From the NCBI GenBank assembly GCA_018664075.1, contig JABJOY010000044.1, positions 1 through 62,577 of the forward strand: 62,577 bases of DNA. Reading direction: 5' to 3'. The stretch is from Porticoccaceae bacterium (GTDB lineage: Bacteria > Pseudomonadota > Gammaproteobacteria > Pseudomonadales > Porticoccaceae). A model generated the notes under the pieces. The model was not told the DNA's origin. It saw only the letters and a list, made by a program, of their open reading frames with translations, and did no database searches. Every line of letters starts with the position of its first letter. The stretch's first letter is position 1. The position numbers and the translations under genes were made by a program. Positions 1 through 9,071 of this stretch are shown here, piece after piece.

Positions 1-1
1 C

Positions 2-1375
2 GTGGATGTGGGTTCCACTACCATTGCCGCCCATCTCTGTGACTTGGGTTCCGGCGAGGTGCTGGCCAGCGCCAGTCTGATGAATCCGCAGATTCGCTTT
101 GGCGAAGACCTAATGAGTCGCGTGTCTTATGTGATGATGCACCCCGAGGGTGCCGAAGAGATGACCACAGTGATCCGCCAAGCCCTCAATCAGCTGTTTG
201 TTGAAGTGGCCAGACAAATTGATGCCAGTGTTGAGGATATTGTTGAAATCACCTTGGTTGCCAACCCGGTTATGCATCATATTTTGCTGGGTATTAGTCC
301 GGTTGAATTGGGCGGTGCACCTTTTGCCCTGACCACAGATGCAGCAGTGGAAGTGCCAGCCGTTGAAATGGGCTTAACTATTAACCAGGGTGGCCGACTC
401 TATGTACTGCCCTGTATTGCCGGTCATGTTGGCGCCGATACCGCCGGCGTTATTCTTGCCGAAGAACCCCAGAATCAGGACAGCATGACCCTGCTGGTGG
501 ATGTGGGTACCAATGCTGAAATTGTCCTCGGTAATCGACACCGCCTGCTGGCCTGTTCCAGTCCCACTGGCCCCGCCTTCGAGGGTGCTCAGATCAGCTG
601 TGGACAGCGCGCCGCCACCGGAGCAATAGAGCGCGTGCGCATTGACCCGCAAACCTTACAGCCGCGCTTTAAAGTAATTGGTTCAGATCTGTGGTCCGAT
701 GAAGATGGCTTTTTCGAGGCCATTGTCGACCATGGGGTTACCGGCATCTGTGGCTCGGGCATTATCGAAGTGGTGGCCGAGATGTATCTGGCAGGCATAG
801 TCACTGAGGACGGTATTGTTGATGGTGACCTCAGTAGCCGCACTGATCGCGTGATTCAAAACGATCGCACCTGGTCCTATGTTTTACACAGTCCTGAAAA
901 TGACGAAGCGCCAATTGTGGTCACGCAAAATGATATTCGCCAGATACAGTTGGCCAAGGCGGCACTCTATGCCGGGGTCAAATTATTGATGGATCATATT
1001 GGCACAGAAACCGTTGAGCGAATTCGTCTCGCAGGTGCCTTTGGCAGCCATATCAATGTGCAGCATGCTATGGTGTTGGGGTTGATTCCCGATGCGGTTT
1101 TAGAGCAGGTTTCATCTGCGGGCAATGCGGCTGGCACCGGTGCCCGCATCGCACTATTAAATGCCCAGTCCCGAAATACCATTGAAAATCTGGTCAACAA
1201 TATCGAGAAAATTGAAACTGCGATGGAGCCAAAATTCCAAGATTATTTTGTCGATGCTATGGCCTTTCCCAATAAAACCGACGCTTTTCCCAACCTGTTT
1301 TCTGTGGTTGTCAGGCCTGAGCCCAAGGTGGTTGCTGAAAATTCCGGAACCGGTCGCAAACGCCGCCGCCGATAA
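2..1375 (+). CDS. RACo-like corrinoid reductive activator (ASKHA ATPase, DUF4445), 5' partial
   Basis: The reading frame is open at the left edge, so the GTG at 2 is probably an internal Val codon and the N-terminus, where this family usually carries a 2Fe-2S ferredoxin domain, lies outside the window. The visible 457 residues are an ASKHA-fold ATPase: a phosphate loop VDVGSTT at the very start, a second DVGTN loop at residues 167-171, and a GICGSGI motif near 248-254. Family members use ATP to reduce Co(II) corrinoid proteins to the active Co(I) state for methyl transfer. The protein ends in an Arg-rich tail. The next genes are GbdR/GlxA-type regulators and sarcosine oxidase, so I infer a role in corrinoid-dependent demethylation of glycine betaine or a similar methylamine. 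The family call is firm; the substrate is inferred from context. Confidence 0.8.
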   Translation: MDVGSTTIAAHLCDLGSGEVLASASLMNPQIRFGEDLMSRVSYVMMHPEGAEEMTTVIRQALNQLFVEVARQIDASVEDIVEITLVANPVMHHILLGISPVELGGAPFALTTDAAVEVPAVEMGLTINQGGRLYVLPCIAGHVGADTAGVILAEEPQNQDSMTLLVDVGTNAEIVLGNRHRLLACSSPTGPAFEGAQISCGQRAATGAIERVRIDPQTLQPRFKVIGSDLWSDEDGFFEAIVDHGVTGICGSGIIEVVAEMYLAGIVTEDGIVDGDLSSRTDRVIQNDRTWSYVLHSPENDEAPIVVTQNDIRQIQLAKAALYAGVKLLMDHIGTETVERIRLAGAFGSHINVQHAMVLGLIPDAVLEQVSSAGNAAGTGARIALLNAQSRNTIENLVNNIEKIETAMEPKFQDYFVDAMAFPNKTDAFPNLFSVVVRPEPKVVAENSGTGRKRRRR

Positions 1376-1398
1376 ATTGTATCGCGGCAAAATATTTT

Positions 1399-1424
1399 GG
1401 CTTTTGACACAAAAAAGCCTTTTT
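1399..1424 (+). terminator. Probable intrinsic terminator after the RACo-like gene
   Basis: A 7-bp stem GGCTTTT/AAAAGCC (1399-1405 with 1413-1419) is followed directly by five T. It lies 23 bases after the stop codon. The stem is AT-rich, so its strength is uncertain. Confidence 0.5.
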
Positions 1425-1470
1425 ATACAGCAGGTTATGGGCCTATAATCGCGAAATATTGCAAGCTGAA

Positions 1471-1493
1471 TTAAGGCTTTTTTAAAGCCTTAA
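1471..1493 (+). other. Perfect 10-bp inverted repeat in the leader of the GbdR-like gene
   Basis: TTAAGGCTTT (1471-1480), a TTT loop, then AAAGCCTTAA (1484-1493). It lies 54 bases before the regulator's ATG and downstream of a TATAAT-like hexamer at 1444-1449. It could be a second terminator, an RNA hairpin in the leader, or a protein-binding dyad; the sequence does not decide which. The GGCTTT/AAAGCC core is the same as in the hairpin at 1399-1424. Confidence 0.5.
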
Positions 1494-1547
1494 TAAATAA
1501 TAATAAACGCAGTTAATAAAGCGAACTCCCGCGAAAGGATTGTTGAT

Positions 1548-2540
1548 ATGGTCGATACCGTAGATGCAGTTGAGGCCGAATACCCGGATGCAAATGTAAC
1601 CTTGCATGTCGGCTTTCTTATGATGCCTGAGTACACTCTGAGTACCTTTTCCAATGCTATTTCAGTACTGCGTATGGCCAACCGGCTAAGCGGCAGAGAG
1701 CTTTATCGCTACTCTGTATTCAGTCTAGATGGTGAGCCTTTGAGCTCCAGTTCGGGCATTGAAATAAGGCTCGATGGCAGCCTTAAATCAGTGGACGACA
1801 TTAATGTGCTGATTGTGTGCGGTGGCTACAACGTCAAAGATTACTGCACCAAGCCTGTTCTAGATGAACTGCGCGCCATGGCCAAGAAAAAATTTCCTCT
1901 GGGGGGTATGTGCACCGGCAGCTATGTATTGGCTGCCGCCGGTTTGCTGGATGGTTATCGCAGCACCATCCACTGGGAAAATATTGCCAGCATGCGCGAG
2001 CAGTTTCCCAAACTTAATATTTCCTCGAGCCTGTTTGTGATTGACCGCGATCGCTACACCTGCTCCGGTGGCATTAGCTCCATTGATTTGATGCTTAATT
2101 TGGTGGCCAGTATTCACGGCCATCAACTGGTGCAACAGATCTCCGAGCAGTTTACCTGTGACCGGGTGCGCACCGAGAAAGATCCCCAGCGCGCGCCACT
2201 GCAGTATCTGATTGGCGCCAGTCAGCCGCGACTGGTTGATGCCGTCACATTGATGGAAGCCAATATTGAAGAGCCATTAAGTCTCGATGAAGTGGCGGAT
2301 TATGTGGGCATTTCAAGGCGCCAGTTAGAGCGGTTATTTAATCGCTATCTGCACTGTGCGCCGTCCCGCTACTATCTGGAATTGCGACTGTCTCGGGCCA
2401 GATTGCTGCTGTTGCAAACCTCGATACCGGTGATTGATGTGGCTATCAGTTGCGGGTTTTCTACCGCGCCCCATTTCAGTAAATGTTACAGCGACCTGTA
2501 TGGCAAGCCACCGAGCAATGAGCGGCGGGCATTGGCCTAG
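1548..2540 (+). CDS. GbdR-like transcriptional regulator (GATase1 domain plus AraC HTH)
   Basis: This 330-residue protein has the GlxA-family layout: an N-terminal DJ-1/PfpI (class I glutamine amidotransferase-like) domain at about residues 20-190, with a GGMCTGSY nucleophile-elbow-like segment, and a C-terminal AraC/XylS double helix-turn-helix at about 230-325, with ISRRQLERLF and a second helix pair around FSTAPHFSKCY. The C-terminus reads closely like GbdR, the glycine betaine/dimethylglycine-responsive activator of pseudomonads (recognised by eye). An AAAGGA ribosome site precedes ATG 1548. It sits between the RACo-like gene and the sarcosine oxidase operon, so control of both is plausible. 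The family is certain; the ligand is inferred. Confidence 0.85.
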   Translation: MVDTVDAVEAEYPDANVTLHVGFLMMPEYTLSTFSNAISVLRMANRLSGRELYRYSVFSLDGEPLSSSSGIEIRLDGSLKSVDDINVLIVCGGYNVKDYCTKPVLDELRAMAKKKFPLGGMCTGSYVLAAAGLLDGYRSTIHWENIASMREQFPKLNISSSLFVIDRDRYTCSGGISSIDLMLNLVASIHGHQLVQQISEQFTCDRVRTEKDPQRAPLQYLIGASQPRLVDAVTLMEANIEEPLSLDEVADYVGISRRQLERLFNRYLHCAPSRYYLELRLSRARLLLLQTSIPVIDVAISCGFSTAPHFSKCYSDLYGKPPSNERRALA

Positions 2541-2548
2541 GGCACTTG

Positions 2549-3535
2549 TTAGTGCTGGCGATACTCAGTCGGCCTTTTATCAAACTTCCCGCGAAAGGCA
2601 CGGGAGAAGTGTGCCGTATCGGCAAAGCCACATTCCTGGGCAATATCCGTAATCGAACGCTGGGTATTCTGCAGCAGCCACAGCCCGTAACTCAGGCGAA
2701 TCACCCGATAAAACTTTTGCAGGCTCTCGCCGGTGTCGCCAATAAACAGACGTTCAAGTTGGCGTCTGGAAATATTTAATCGCTCGGCAATATCATTGGT
2801 CGACAGGGGCCGACTAAGATTCTGTTCCATCAATAGCAGAGCGCGTTTTACCCATTTATTTTCCACATGATAATCCGAAGTGGGATGAGGCTGTGGTGCA
2901 CTGGCTGGCCTCGGGTTATCCATCACCAGAATGCGCAGACTCTTGCGCGCCCAGCTCTGCCCCAAATGGCGCTCAATAATATAGGCCGCCAGATCCGCAG
3001 CCACTGCACCACCGGCACAAGTAATACGGTCACCATCATCCACAAACAGCTGATCCGCTACCGGCGTAACATCGGTGTAGCGGTCAGTCAGATCCTTGTG
3101 GTGAAACCAGCTGACACAGCAGCGGCGGTTGTGCATCAGCCCGGCGCGGATCATGGCAAATGAACCAGTGCAGAGACCAATAATGGGAATGTGGGCCTGA
3201 TCGGCGCTCTGCAAATAATCAACTAGGTGCTGACTGCCATTTAAGGTCTCTGGCAGCAGTCCGCCGACCACCACAATATAGTCAAATTCCGCCGGGTCGC
3301 GATAGGTTTCCCAGGGTTGTACGGTCACTCCGGAACTGGAGTTAATAGGGTTTAGATTGGGGCCCATAATCGTCCAGCGGCAGTGGACCTGTTCACTGTG
3401 ATCCCCTTCGTCAGCAGCCAGGCGCAGTGCATCAATAAACGCGGAAAAAGGCAGCAGGGTAAAGCTTGGCATCAGCACAAAACCCACGGATAAACTGGGG
3501 GAGGCCTGGGGGCTACTGGGGGCGGATTTGGGCAT
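2549..3535 (-). CDS. Second GlxA-family AraC-type regulator, divergent from soxBDAG
   Basis: From ATG 3535 this gives 328 residues with an N-terminal DJ-1/PfpI-like domain (SVGFVLMPSF start, GLCTGSF elbow) and a C-terminal AraC HTH (LNISRRQLERLF, FADTAHFSRAF). The frame stays open upstream to a GTG at 3649, adding 38 residues, but these are unlike the family N-terminus, so the internal ATG is preferred. It is transcribed divergently from soxB and convergently with the GbdR-like gene, from which it is only 8 bp away. Its position suggests a local regulator of sarcosine oxidase, comparable to SouR of Pseudomonas; that role is inferred. The two GlxA proteins are clearly different and not a recent duplication. 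Confidence 0.8.
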   Translation of the reverse strand: MPKSAPSSPQASPSLSVGFVLMPSFTLLPFSAFIDALRLAADEGDHSEQVHCRWTIMGPNLNPINSSSGVTVQPWETYRDPAEFDYIVVVGGLLPETLNGSQHLVDYLQSADQAHIPIIGLCTGSFAMIRAGLMHNRRCCVSWFHHKDLTDRYTDVTPVADQLFVDDGDRITCAGGAVAADLAAYIIERHLGQSWARKSLRILVMDNPRPASAPQPHPTSDYHVENKWVKRALLLMEQNLSRPLSTNDIAERLNISRRQLERLFIGDTGESLQKFYRVIRLSYGLWLLQNTQRSITDIAQECGFADTAHFSRAFRGKFDKRPTEYRQH

Positions 3536-3756
3536 AACTTGAATATCTGGTAAAAGGAACATTTTAGGTTTGCCGACGCGTATATACAACAGATTCCCCG
3601 CCGCTGTTGAATCAAAGTGCCATTTTGCCCAATTTTTAACCGATTTCACTGGTTTTTGTCGTTTTTAGCACTGTGATTGTCAGTTTTGTTCTATCGACCT
3701 CCCTTATAAATTGCTCCAATGCCGGTCATCACCAGTCATTCCGTAGAGTTGAGACA

Positions 3757-5007
3757 ATGAAAAAATACTCTGGCTTTAGCCTGTTTAAAAATGCCCTGAG
3801 CTACCATGAAAACTGGCAGAAACTATGGCGCAGTCCCAAGCCCAAAGACTACTACGATGTGATCGTGGTAGGCGGTGGAGGTCATGGTCTGGCCACGGCT
3901 TATTACCTGGCCAAAGTCCACGGCATTACCAAAGTCGCAGTGATCGAAAAAGGCTATCTGGGCGGCGGTAATACAGCGCGCAATACCACCATTATTCGCT
4001 CCAACTATCTGTGGGACGAGGCAGCCCAGCTCTACGAACTGTCCCTTAAGCTCTGGGAAGGGCTGAGTCAGGAGCTTAACTATAATGTGATGTTCAGTCA
4101 GCGGGGTGTGCTTAACCTTGGCCACAATCTGCAGGATATGCGGGATATTGAGCGCCGGGTCAATGCCAATCGCCTCAATGGCATCGACGGGGAAGTGGTA
4201 ACGCCGGAGCGCGTTAAAGAAATTGCCCCATTAATAAATATTTCAAAAGATTGCCGCTATCCGATTCTCGGTGCCTCTTGGCAGCCACGGGGCGGCACCG
4301 CCCGCCACGATGCCGTGGCCTGGGGTTATGCCCGGGGCGCAGATGCCCTGGGAGTGGATCTGATTCAAGAGACCGAAGTCATCGGCATCCGCCGCAAAAA
4401 CGGTTCTGTGGTGGGGGTTGAAACCACCCAGGGCTTTATTGGATCGCGCAAAGTGGCCTGTGTTACCGCCGGCAACTCTGGGGTGGTAGCTGCAATGGCT
4501 GGCCTGCGACTGCCCGTGGAGTCGCGGCCATTGCAGGCGCTGGTCTCTGAGCCGGTCAAACCCTGCCTAGATACAGTGGTTATGTCCAATGCCGTGCACG
4601 GCTATATCAGTCAGTCTGACAAGGGAGATCTGGTGATTGGCGCCGGTGTCGACGGCTACAACGGCTACGGCCAGCGCGGTTCATTCCATGTTATTGAACA
4701 TACATTGCAGGCGATCTGCGAACTGTTTCCAGCTTTTAGCCGGGTGCGCATGAATCGCCAGTGGGGCGGCGTGGTGGATACCTGCCCGGATGCCTGCCCT
4801 ATTATCAGCAAGACCTCGGTCGACGGGCTTTACTTTAACTGCGGCTGGGGCACCGGCGGTTTTAAAGCCACCCCAGGCTCTGGCTATGTGTTTGCCGACA
4901 CCGTGGCCAATGACCATCCCCACCCCTTGGCGGCGGCCTTTAATGTTGACCGATTTAATACTGGAGCGCTGATTGATGAACATGGCGCTGCCGGTGTGGC
5001 TCACTGA
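3757..5007 (+). CDS. soxB: Sarcosine oxidase, beta subunit
   Basis: The beta subunit of heterotetrameric sarcosine oxidase oxidatively demethylates sarcosine to glycine, passing the one-carbon unit to tetrahydrofolate and making H2O2. The 416 residues from ATG 3757 equal the usual SoxB length; the frame extends upstream to 3673, but that region contains the promoter and matches nothing in the family. An FAD-binding [14 protein letters not shown] loop lies near residues 38-52. His184, in the [12 protein letters not shown] motif, is the likely site of covalent flavin attachment by family analogy. The C-terminal [14 protein letters not shown] motif is typical. It is the first gene of soxBDAG, 14 bp before soxD. 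The divergent GlxA regulator probably controls it. Confidence 0.95.
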   Translation: MKKYSGFSLFKNALSYHENWQKLWRSPKPKDYYDVIVVGGGGHGLATAYYLAKVHGITKVAVIEKGYLGGGNTARNTTIIRSNYLWDEAAQLYELSLKLWEGLSQELNYNVMFSQRGVLNLGHNLQDMRDIERRVNANRLNGIDGEVVTPERVKEIAPLINISKDCRYPILGASWQPRGGTARHDAVAWGYARGADALGVDLIQETEVIGIRRKNGSVVGVETTQGFIGSRKVACVTAGNSGVVAAMAGLRLPVESRPLQALVSEPVKPCLDTVVMSNAVHGYISQSDKGDLVIGAGVDGYNGYGQRGSFHVIEHTLQAICELFPAFSRVRMNRQWGGVVDTCPDACPIISKTSVDGLYFNCGWGTGGFKATPGSGYVFADTVANDHPHPLAAAFNVDRFNTGALIDEHGAAGVAH

Positions 5008-5021
5008 GAGAACTATTTCCT

Positions 5022-5318
5022 ATGCTATTAATTCACTGTCCCCATTGCCGGGAAGATCGCGAAGAAGAAGAGTACAGCTACAGTGGCGAAGCCCATATTG
5101 TGCGGCCTCTGGAGCCAGAGGCCCTGAGTGATCAAGAATGGGGCGACTACCTGTTTTTCCGCAAAAACCCCAAAGGTATTCACCATGAAATGTGGTACCA
5201 CGCTGTGGGCTGTCGGCGCTACTTTTACGCCACCCGCAATACTTTGAGCTACGAGATAATAGAGACCTACAAAGTAGGTGAGCAGCCTCAGGTCAGCGCC
5301 CAGGGAGCAGCACAATGA
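5022..5318 (+). CDS. soxD: Sarcosine oxidase, delta subunit
   Basis: This 98-residue protein opens with a CPHC zinc ligand pair (residues 6-9) and the GEAHIVRP segment of SoxD; a later Cys/His pair in WYHAVGCRRYF completes the usual zinc site. The delta subunit is a small structural zinc subunit of the heterotetramer. Its TGA stop overlaps the soxA ATG in an ATGA junction (5315-5318), so translation is probably coupled. The identification is firm from length, motifs and position. Confidence 0.95.
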   Translation: MLLIHCPHCREDREEEEYSYSGEAHIVRPLEPEALSDQEWGDYLFFRKNPKGIHHEMWYHAVGCRRYFYATRNTLSYEIIETYKVGEQPQVSAQGAAQ

Positions 5319-8300
5319 GTCAGATCAATCGTCTCAACACCGGCGCGCGCACAGACAGCACCAGTCGAATCAACTTTACCTACAACGGCAAACAGATGCA
5401 GGGGGTGGTAGGCGATACCCTGGCCTCGGCCCTATTAGCCAATGGCGTTAATGTGGTGGGTCGCAGCTTCAAGTACTCCCGCCCAAGGGGCATAGTCGGC
5501 CATGGTGCCGAAGAGCCCAATGCCATTATGCAGATCGGTTCCGGCGCAGCCACTGTGCCCAATTTAAAAGCCACTCAGGTTGAACTCTACGAAGGGCTTG
5601 AATCTGCATCGGTCAATGGCTGGCCCAATGTAAACTTTGATTTGATGAGCATCACCGGCTGGTTTGGGCGCATGATGCCACCGGGGTTTTACTACAAAAC
5701 CTTTATGTATCCCGCCAAACTATGGATGACTTACGAGCATTTTATTCGCAAGGCAGCAGGTCTGGGCAGCGCACCGGTTCAGGATGACCCGGACAGCTAC
5801 GACAAACTGAATCAGCACTGCGATGTGCTGGTCGTGGGCGCAGGTCCTGCCGGACTGGTCGCGGCCCGTGAAGCGGCCCGGGCTGGAGCCAGAGTGATTA
5901 TTGCCGACGAACAAAGTGAATTTGGCGGCAGTTTGCTCGCCTCAATTAACAGTATTGATGGCCAGGTAGCCACCAGCTGGGTCGATGAACTGGTCGCCGA
6001 GCTAGAGAGCTTTAGCAATGTGCAAACATTGCCCCGCAGCACAGCATTTGGCTATTACGATCATAACTTCCTCGGTATTTTGCAGCGCCGCACCGACCAT
6101 CTGGGCATCAGTGCGGACTCAGGCTCCCGCCAGCGTCTGCACCGTGTGCGTGCCAAGCGAGTAATACTGGCCACCGGCGCCTTTGAGCGGCCGCTGGTAT
6201 TTGCGCAAAATGATATTCCCGGGGTGATGCAGGCATCCTCCGTGTCCACCTATATCAATCGCTACGGCGTGGCTCCGGGCAACAGAATGATACTGTTTAC
6301 CACCAATGATAACGCCTACCAGACTGCTATCGATTGGCACAGAGCTGGTCGCGCCGTAGTCGCAGTGGTCGATAGCAGATCTGCACCCAGTGGCGAGATT
6401 GTGGCAGTGGCACAGGAAATGGGTATTCGAGTAATAGCAGGCTCCGGGGTGATTGAAGCCCAGGGCGGCAAGCGGGTCAGACGCGCATTGGTGGCACCCC
6501 TCAATGGAGATGGCACAGAGATTACCGGCGTTGTCGAGAAATTAGCCTGTGATCTGATAGCCTGTTCCGGCGGCTGGAGCCCGGCCATTCATCTCAGCTC
6601 CCACACTGGTGCCAAGCCAGTCTGGGATGAGACTATTATTGGCTTTAAGCCAGGTCAGTCAGTACAAAAAGAACGCTCCGCAGGGGCCTGTGGCGGCACC
6701 TATAGTCTTGCGGGCTGTATTGCCGAAGGCGCCAGTGCAGGGGCAGAGGCGGCTAAATTAGCAGGCTGTGGTGATGGTACTGTGCATTTCCCCATGCCCC
6801 AGATTAAAGAATTTAGTGAACAGCCAGCCCAGGCATTATTTCTGGTGCCCCATACCAAGGCTACCAGCAGAGCTCCCAGTCAGTTTGTCGATATGCAGCT
6901 GGATGTCAGTGCCAGTGGCATTGAACTGGCCGTGCGCGAAGGCTTTAAGTCGGTGGAGCATATTAAACGCTATACCGCCATGGGCTTTGGTACGGATCAG
7001 GGCAAGCTGGGTAATATCAATGGTATGGCGATACTGGCCAATGCCCTGGGCCAGAGTATTGAACAGACTGGTACCACCATCTTTCGTCCATCCTATAGCC
7101 CGACCACCTTTGGCGCTATTGCCGGGGCCGATGTCGGTGCATTGTTTGATCCCGAACGCTACACCGCCGTGCATCGCTGGCACCAGGAGCAGGGCGCAGC
7201 GTTTGAGGATGTGGGCCAGTGGAAGAGGCCCTGGTACTTCCCTCGGGGCGGTGAGTCCATGCAGGATGCGGTTAATCGCGAATGCCTGGCGGTGCGCAAC
7301 AGCGTCGGCATACTAGATGCCAGCACCTTGGGCAAAATTGATATTCAGGGTCCGGATGCAGCGGAATTTATTACCCGCATGTACACCAACTCCTACCTTA
7401 AATTAGCGCCGGGCAAGTGCCGCTACGGAGTGATGCTAAAAGAAGATGGTATGATCTTCGATGATGGCGTCTGCGCCTGCATCGGCGACAACCATTACCT
7501 GATGTTTACCACCACCGGTGGAGCTGCTGGCGTATTGGCCTGGTTGGAGCTCTGGCAGCAGACCGAATGGCCAGACTTGCAAGTCTACTTCACCTCCGTC
7601 ACCGACCATTGGACAACCGCCACTATCACTGGCCCCAACGCCCGCAAAGTGCTGGCTAAAGTCTGTGACGATATAGAGTTAGCCAATGATGCATTTCAGT
7701 TTATGGACTGGCGTGATGGCACGGTTGCCGGCGTAGCGGCGCGGGTCTTCCGCATCAGCTTTACCGGCGAGCTAACCTACGAAATAAATGTGCCTGCCCA
7801 TTATGGCCGCCATGTCTGGGAAGCCCTGATTGCAGCTGGTGAAGAATTTGATATTACCCCCTACGGCACCGAGAGTATGCATGTGCTGCGCGCAGAGAAG
7901 GGCTTTATTATTGTCGGTCAGGATACAGATGGTTCTATGACCCCCGCGGATATGAATATGGACTGGGTGGTGGGCAAAAATAAAACCTTTAGTTTTATTG
8001 GCAAACGCTCATTGCAGCGCAGTGACTCGGTGCGTAAAAACCGCAAGCAGCTGGTAGGTCTAAAAACAGTTAATGGTACTCAGGTTCTGCCCGAGGGCGC
8101 GCAGGTGGTATTTGACCCTGAGCAAAAAATCCCCATGTCCATGCAGGGGCATGTGACGTCCAGTTACTTTAGCTCTAATCTGGGGCATTCCATTGCGCTG
8201 GCCGTGGTAAAAGGAGGTCATGGTCTGCTGGGCAAGACAGTGTACTGTCCATTGGCCGATGGTCGCACCATAGCCGCTGAAATTGTGAGTTCGGTTTTCT

Positions 8301-8335
8301 ACGATCCAAAAGGGGAGCGTCAAAATGTCGAATAA
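5315..8335 (+). CDS. soxA: Sarcosine oxidase, alpha subunit
   Basis: A 1006-residue protein of standard SoxA length. The first 110 residues have a ferredoxin-like fold signature without cluster cysteines, as in other SoxA proteins. A dinucleotide-binding motif VVGAGPAGLVAAREAARAG lies near residues 172-190 and leads the NAD/FAD domain. The C-terminal 400 residues form a GcvT-like folate-binding aminomethyltransferase domain (SVGILDASTLGKIDIQGP onward), which transfers the methylene group to tetrahydrofolate. It overlaps soxD by 4 bp and soxG by 11 bp. Nothing is broken or truncated. Confidence 0.95.
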   Translation: MSQINRLNTGARTDSTSRINFTYNGKQMQGVVGDTLASALLANGVNVVGRSFKYSRPRGIVGHGAEEPNAIMQIGSGAATVPNLKATQVELYEGLESASVNGWPNVNFDLMSITGWFGRMMPPGFYYKTFMYPAKLWMTYEHFIRKAAGLGSAPVQDDPDSYDKLNQHCDVLVVGAGPAGLVAAREAARAGARVIIADEQSEFGGSLLASINSIDGQVATSWVDELVAELESFSNVQTLPRSTAFGYYDHNFLGILQRRTDHLGISADSGSRQRLHRVRAKRVILATGAFERPLVFAQNDIPGVMQASSVSTYINRYGVAPGNRMILFTTNDNAYQTAIDWHRAGRAVVAVVDSRSAPSGEIVAVAQEMGIRVIAGSGVIEAQGGKRVRRALVAPLNGDGTEITGVVEKLACDLIACSGGWSPAIHLSSHTGAKPVWDETIIGFKPGQSVQKERSAGACGGTYSLAGCIAEGASAGAEAAKLAGCGDGTVHFPMPQIKEFSEQPAQALFLVPHTKATSRAPSQFVDMQLDVSASGIELAVREGFKSVEHIKRYTAMGFGTDQGKLGNINGMAILANALGQSIEQTGTTIFRPSYSPTTFGAIAGADVGALFDPERYTAVHRWHQEQGAAFEDVGQWKRPWYFPRGGESMQDAVNRECLAVRNSVGILDASTLGKIDIQGPDAAEFITRMYTNSYLKLAPGKCRYGVMLKEDGMIFDDGVCACIGDNHYLMFTTTGGAAGVLAWLELWQQTEWPDLQVYFTSVTDHWTTATITGPNARKVLAKVCDDIELANDAFQFMDWRDGTVAGVAARVFRISFTGELTYEINVPAHYGRHVWEALIAAGEEFDITPYGTESMHVLRAEKGFIIVGQDTDGSMTPADMNMDWVVGKNKTFSFIGKRSLQRSDSVRKNRKQLVGLKTVNGTQVLPEGAQVVFDPEQKIPMSMQGHVTSSYFSSNLGHSIALAVVKGGHGLLGKTVYCPLADGRTIAAEIVSSVFYDPKGERQNVE

Positions 8336-8963
8336 TATTAAACAGGAAACGCCCCTGCAGTATTTCCACAAGCTGTCCAGTCATGCCAACAGCCAAAGAG
8401 CAGAGCTATTTAATGGCGAGGTGGAGTTTGCTCTGGTGGTTAAAGAGGCTCCAATCAGCACCTTCCTAAGTCTGCGGGGCAATGGCGCCGATAATGCCTT
8501 TTGTGCAGCGGTTGCCGAGGTACTTGGGGTTCCAGTCCCCACAGAGCCGGGTACCTATCACAGCAGTAAAGAAGCTAGTATTTATTGGCTGGGGCCAGAT
8601 GAATGGATGCTGTTCAGTTCCATGGACGCCAGCAGCCTGGAAGCCAGACTAAGAGCAAGTCTGTCTGGGCATATTGCCATTGCCGATATCAGCGGCGGGC
8701 AGACATTGATCAATCTGCGAGGTGACCAGCTGGCCTTGGAAGTCGTGCTTAAAAAATCTTCAGTCTATGATTTTGGCGCCTGGGCAGATGCCAGTGCTAA
8801 TGCTGGCCGCTGTGTCCAGAGCTCCTTTGGCAAAGCATCGGCTGTGGTAGCGAATAAATCTGACGGCTCCTACGATCTTATTTTCCGGCGCAGTTATGCC
8901 GACTATATAGCCCAGTGGCTGCTCCATGCAGGAGAGGAGTTCGGTTGTCGCATTGAGAGTTGA
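8325..8963 (+). CDS. soxG: Sarcosine oxidase, gamma subunit
   Basis: This 212-residue protein is the folate-domain-like gamma subunit that packs against SoxA. It starts 11 bp inside soxA and closes the operon. The IYWLGPDEWMLF segment at about residues 86-97 and the C-terminal FRRSYADYIAQWLLHAGEEFG are characteristic. No serine hydroxymethyltransferase, formyl-THF deformylase or folD follows, so the one-carbon unit must be handled by genes elsewhere. Confidence 0.92.
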   Translation: MSNNIKQETPLQYFHKLSSHANSQRAELFNGEVEFALVVKEAPISTFLSLRGNGADNAFCAAVAEVLGVPVPTEPGTYHSSKEASIYWLGPDEWMLFSSMDASSLEARLRASLSGHIAIADISGGQTLINLRGDQLALEVVLKKSSVYDFGAWADASANAGRCVQSSFGKASAVVANKSDGSYDLIFRRSYADYIAQWLLHAGEEFGCRIES

Positions 8964-8978
8964 GCGAGGACGCCGAGT

Positions 8979-9037
8979 AAAAAAATGACCCCAATACTGC
9001 CGCGGTTAGCTAAGGCGTGAGCTGTGCGCTCGGGGTC
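8979..9037 (-). terminator. Possible long-loop terminator for the Cys-rich lipoprotein gene
   Basis: Read on the minus strand, GACCCC (9037-9032) can pair with GGGGTC (8992-8987), followed by an A and then a T-run (the A-run at 8979-8985 on the plus strand). The loop is about 39 bases, which is long for an intrinsic terminator, so this is tentative. Confidence 0.35.
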
Positions 9038-9038
9038 C

Positions 9039-9071
9039 AAAGTACTACAGGTTAAAAAGTACTACAGGTTA
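9039..9071. repeat. Tandem 16-bp direct repeat
   Basis: AAAGTACTACAGGTTA occurs at 9039-9054 and again at 9056-9071, one base apart. The stop codon of the minus-strand lipoprotein gene (9069-9071) lies in the second copy. It looks like a recent small duplication at the 3' end of the gene. Confidence 0.85.

Noticed and set aside
3650-3756. A complete sigma-70 promoter for soxB
   Set aside because: TATAAA at 3705-3710 has no good -35 at 16-18 bases; TTGTCA at 3677 is 22 bases away. Activator dependence is possible, but the site is not listed.
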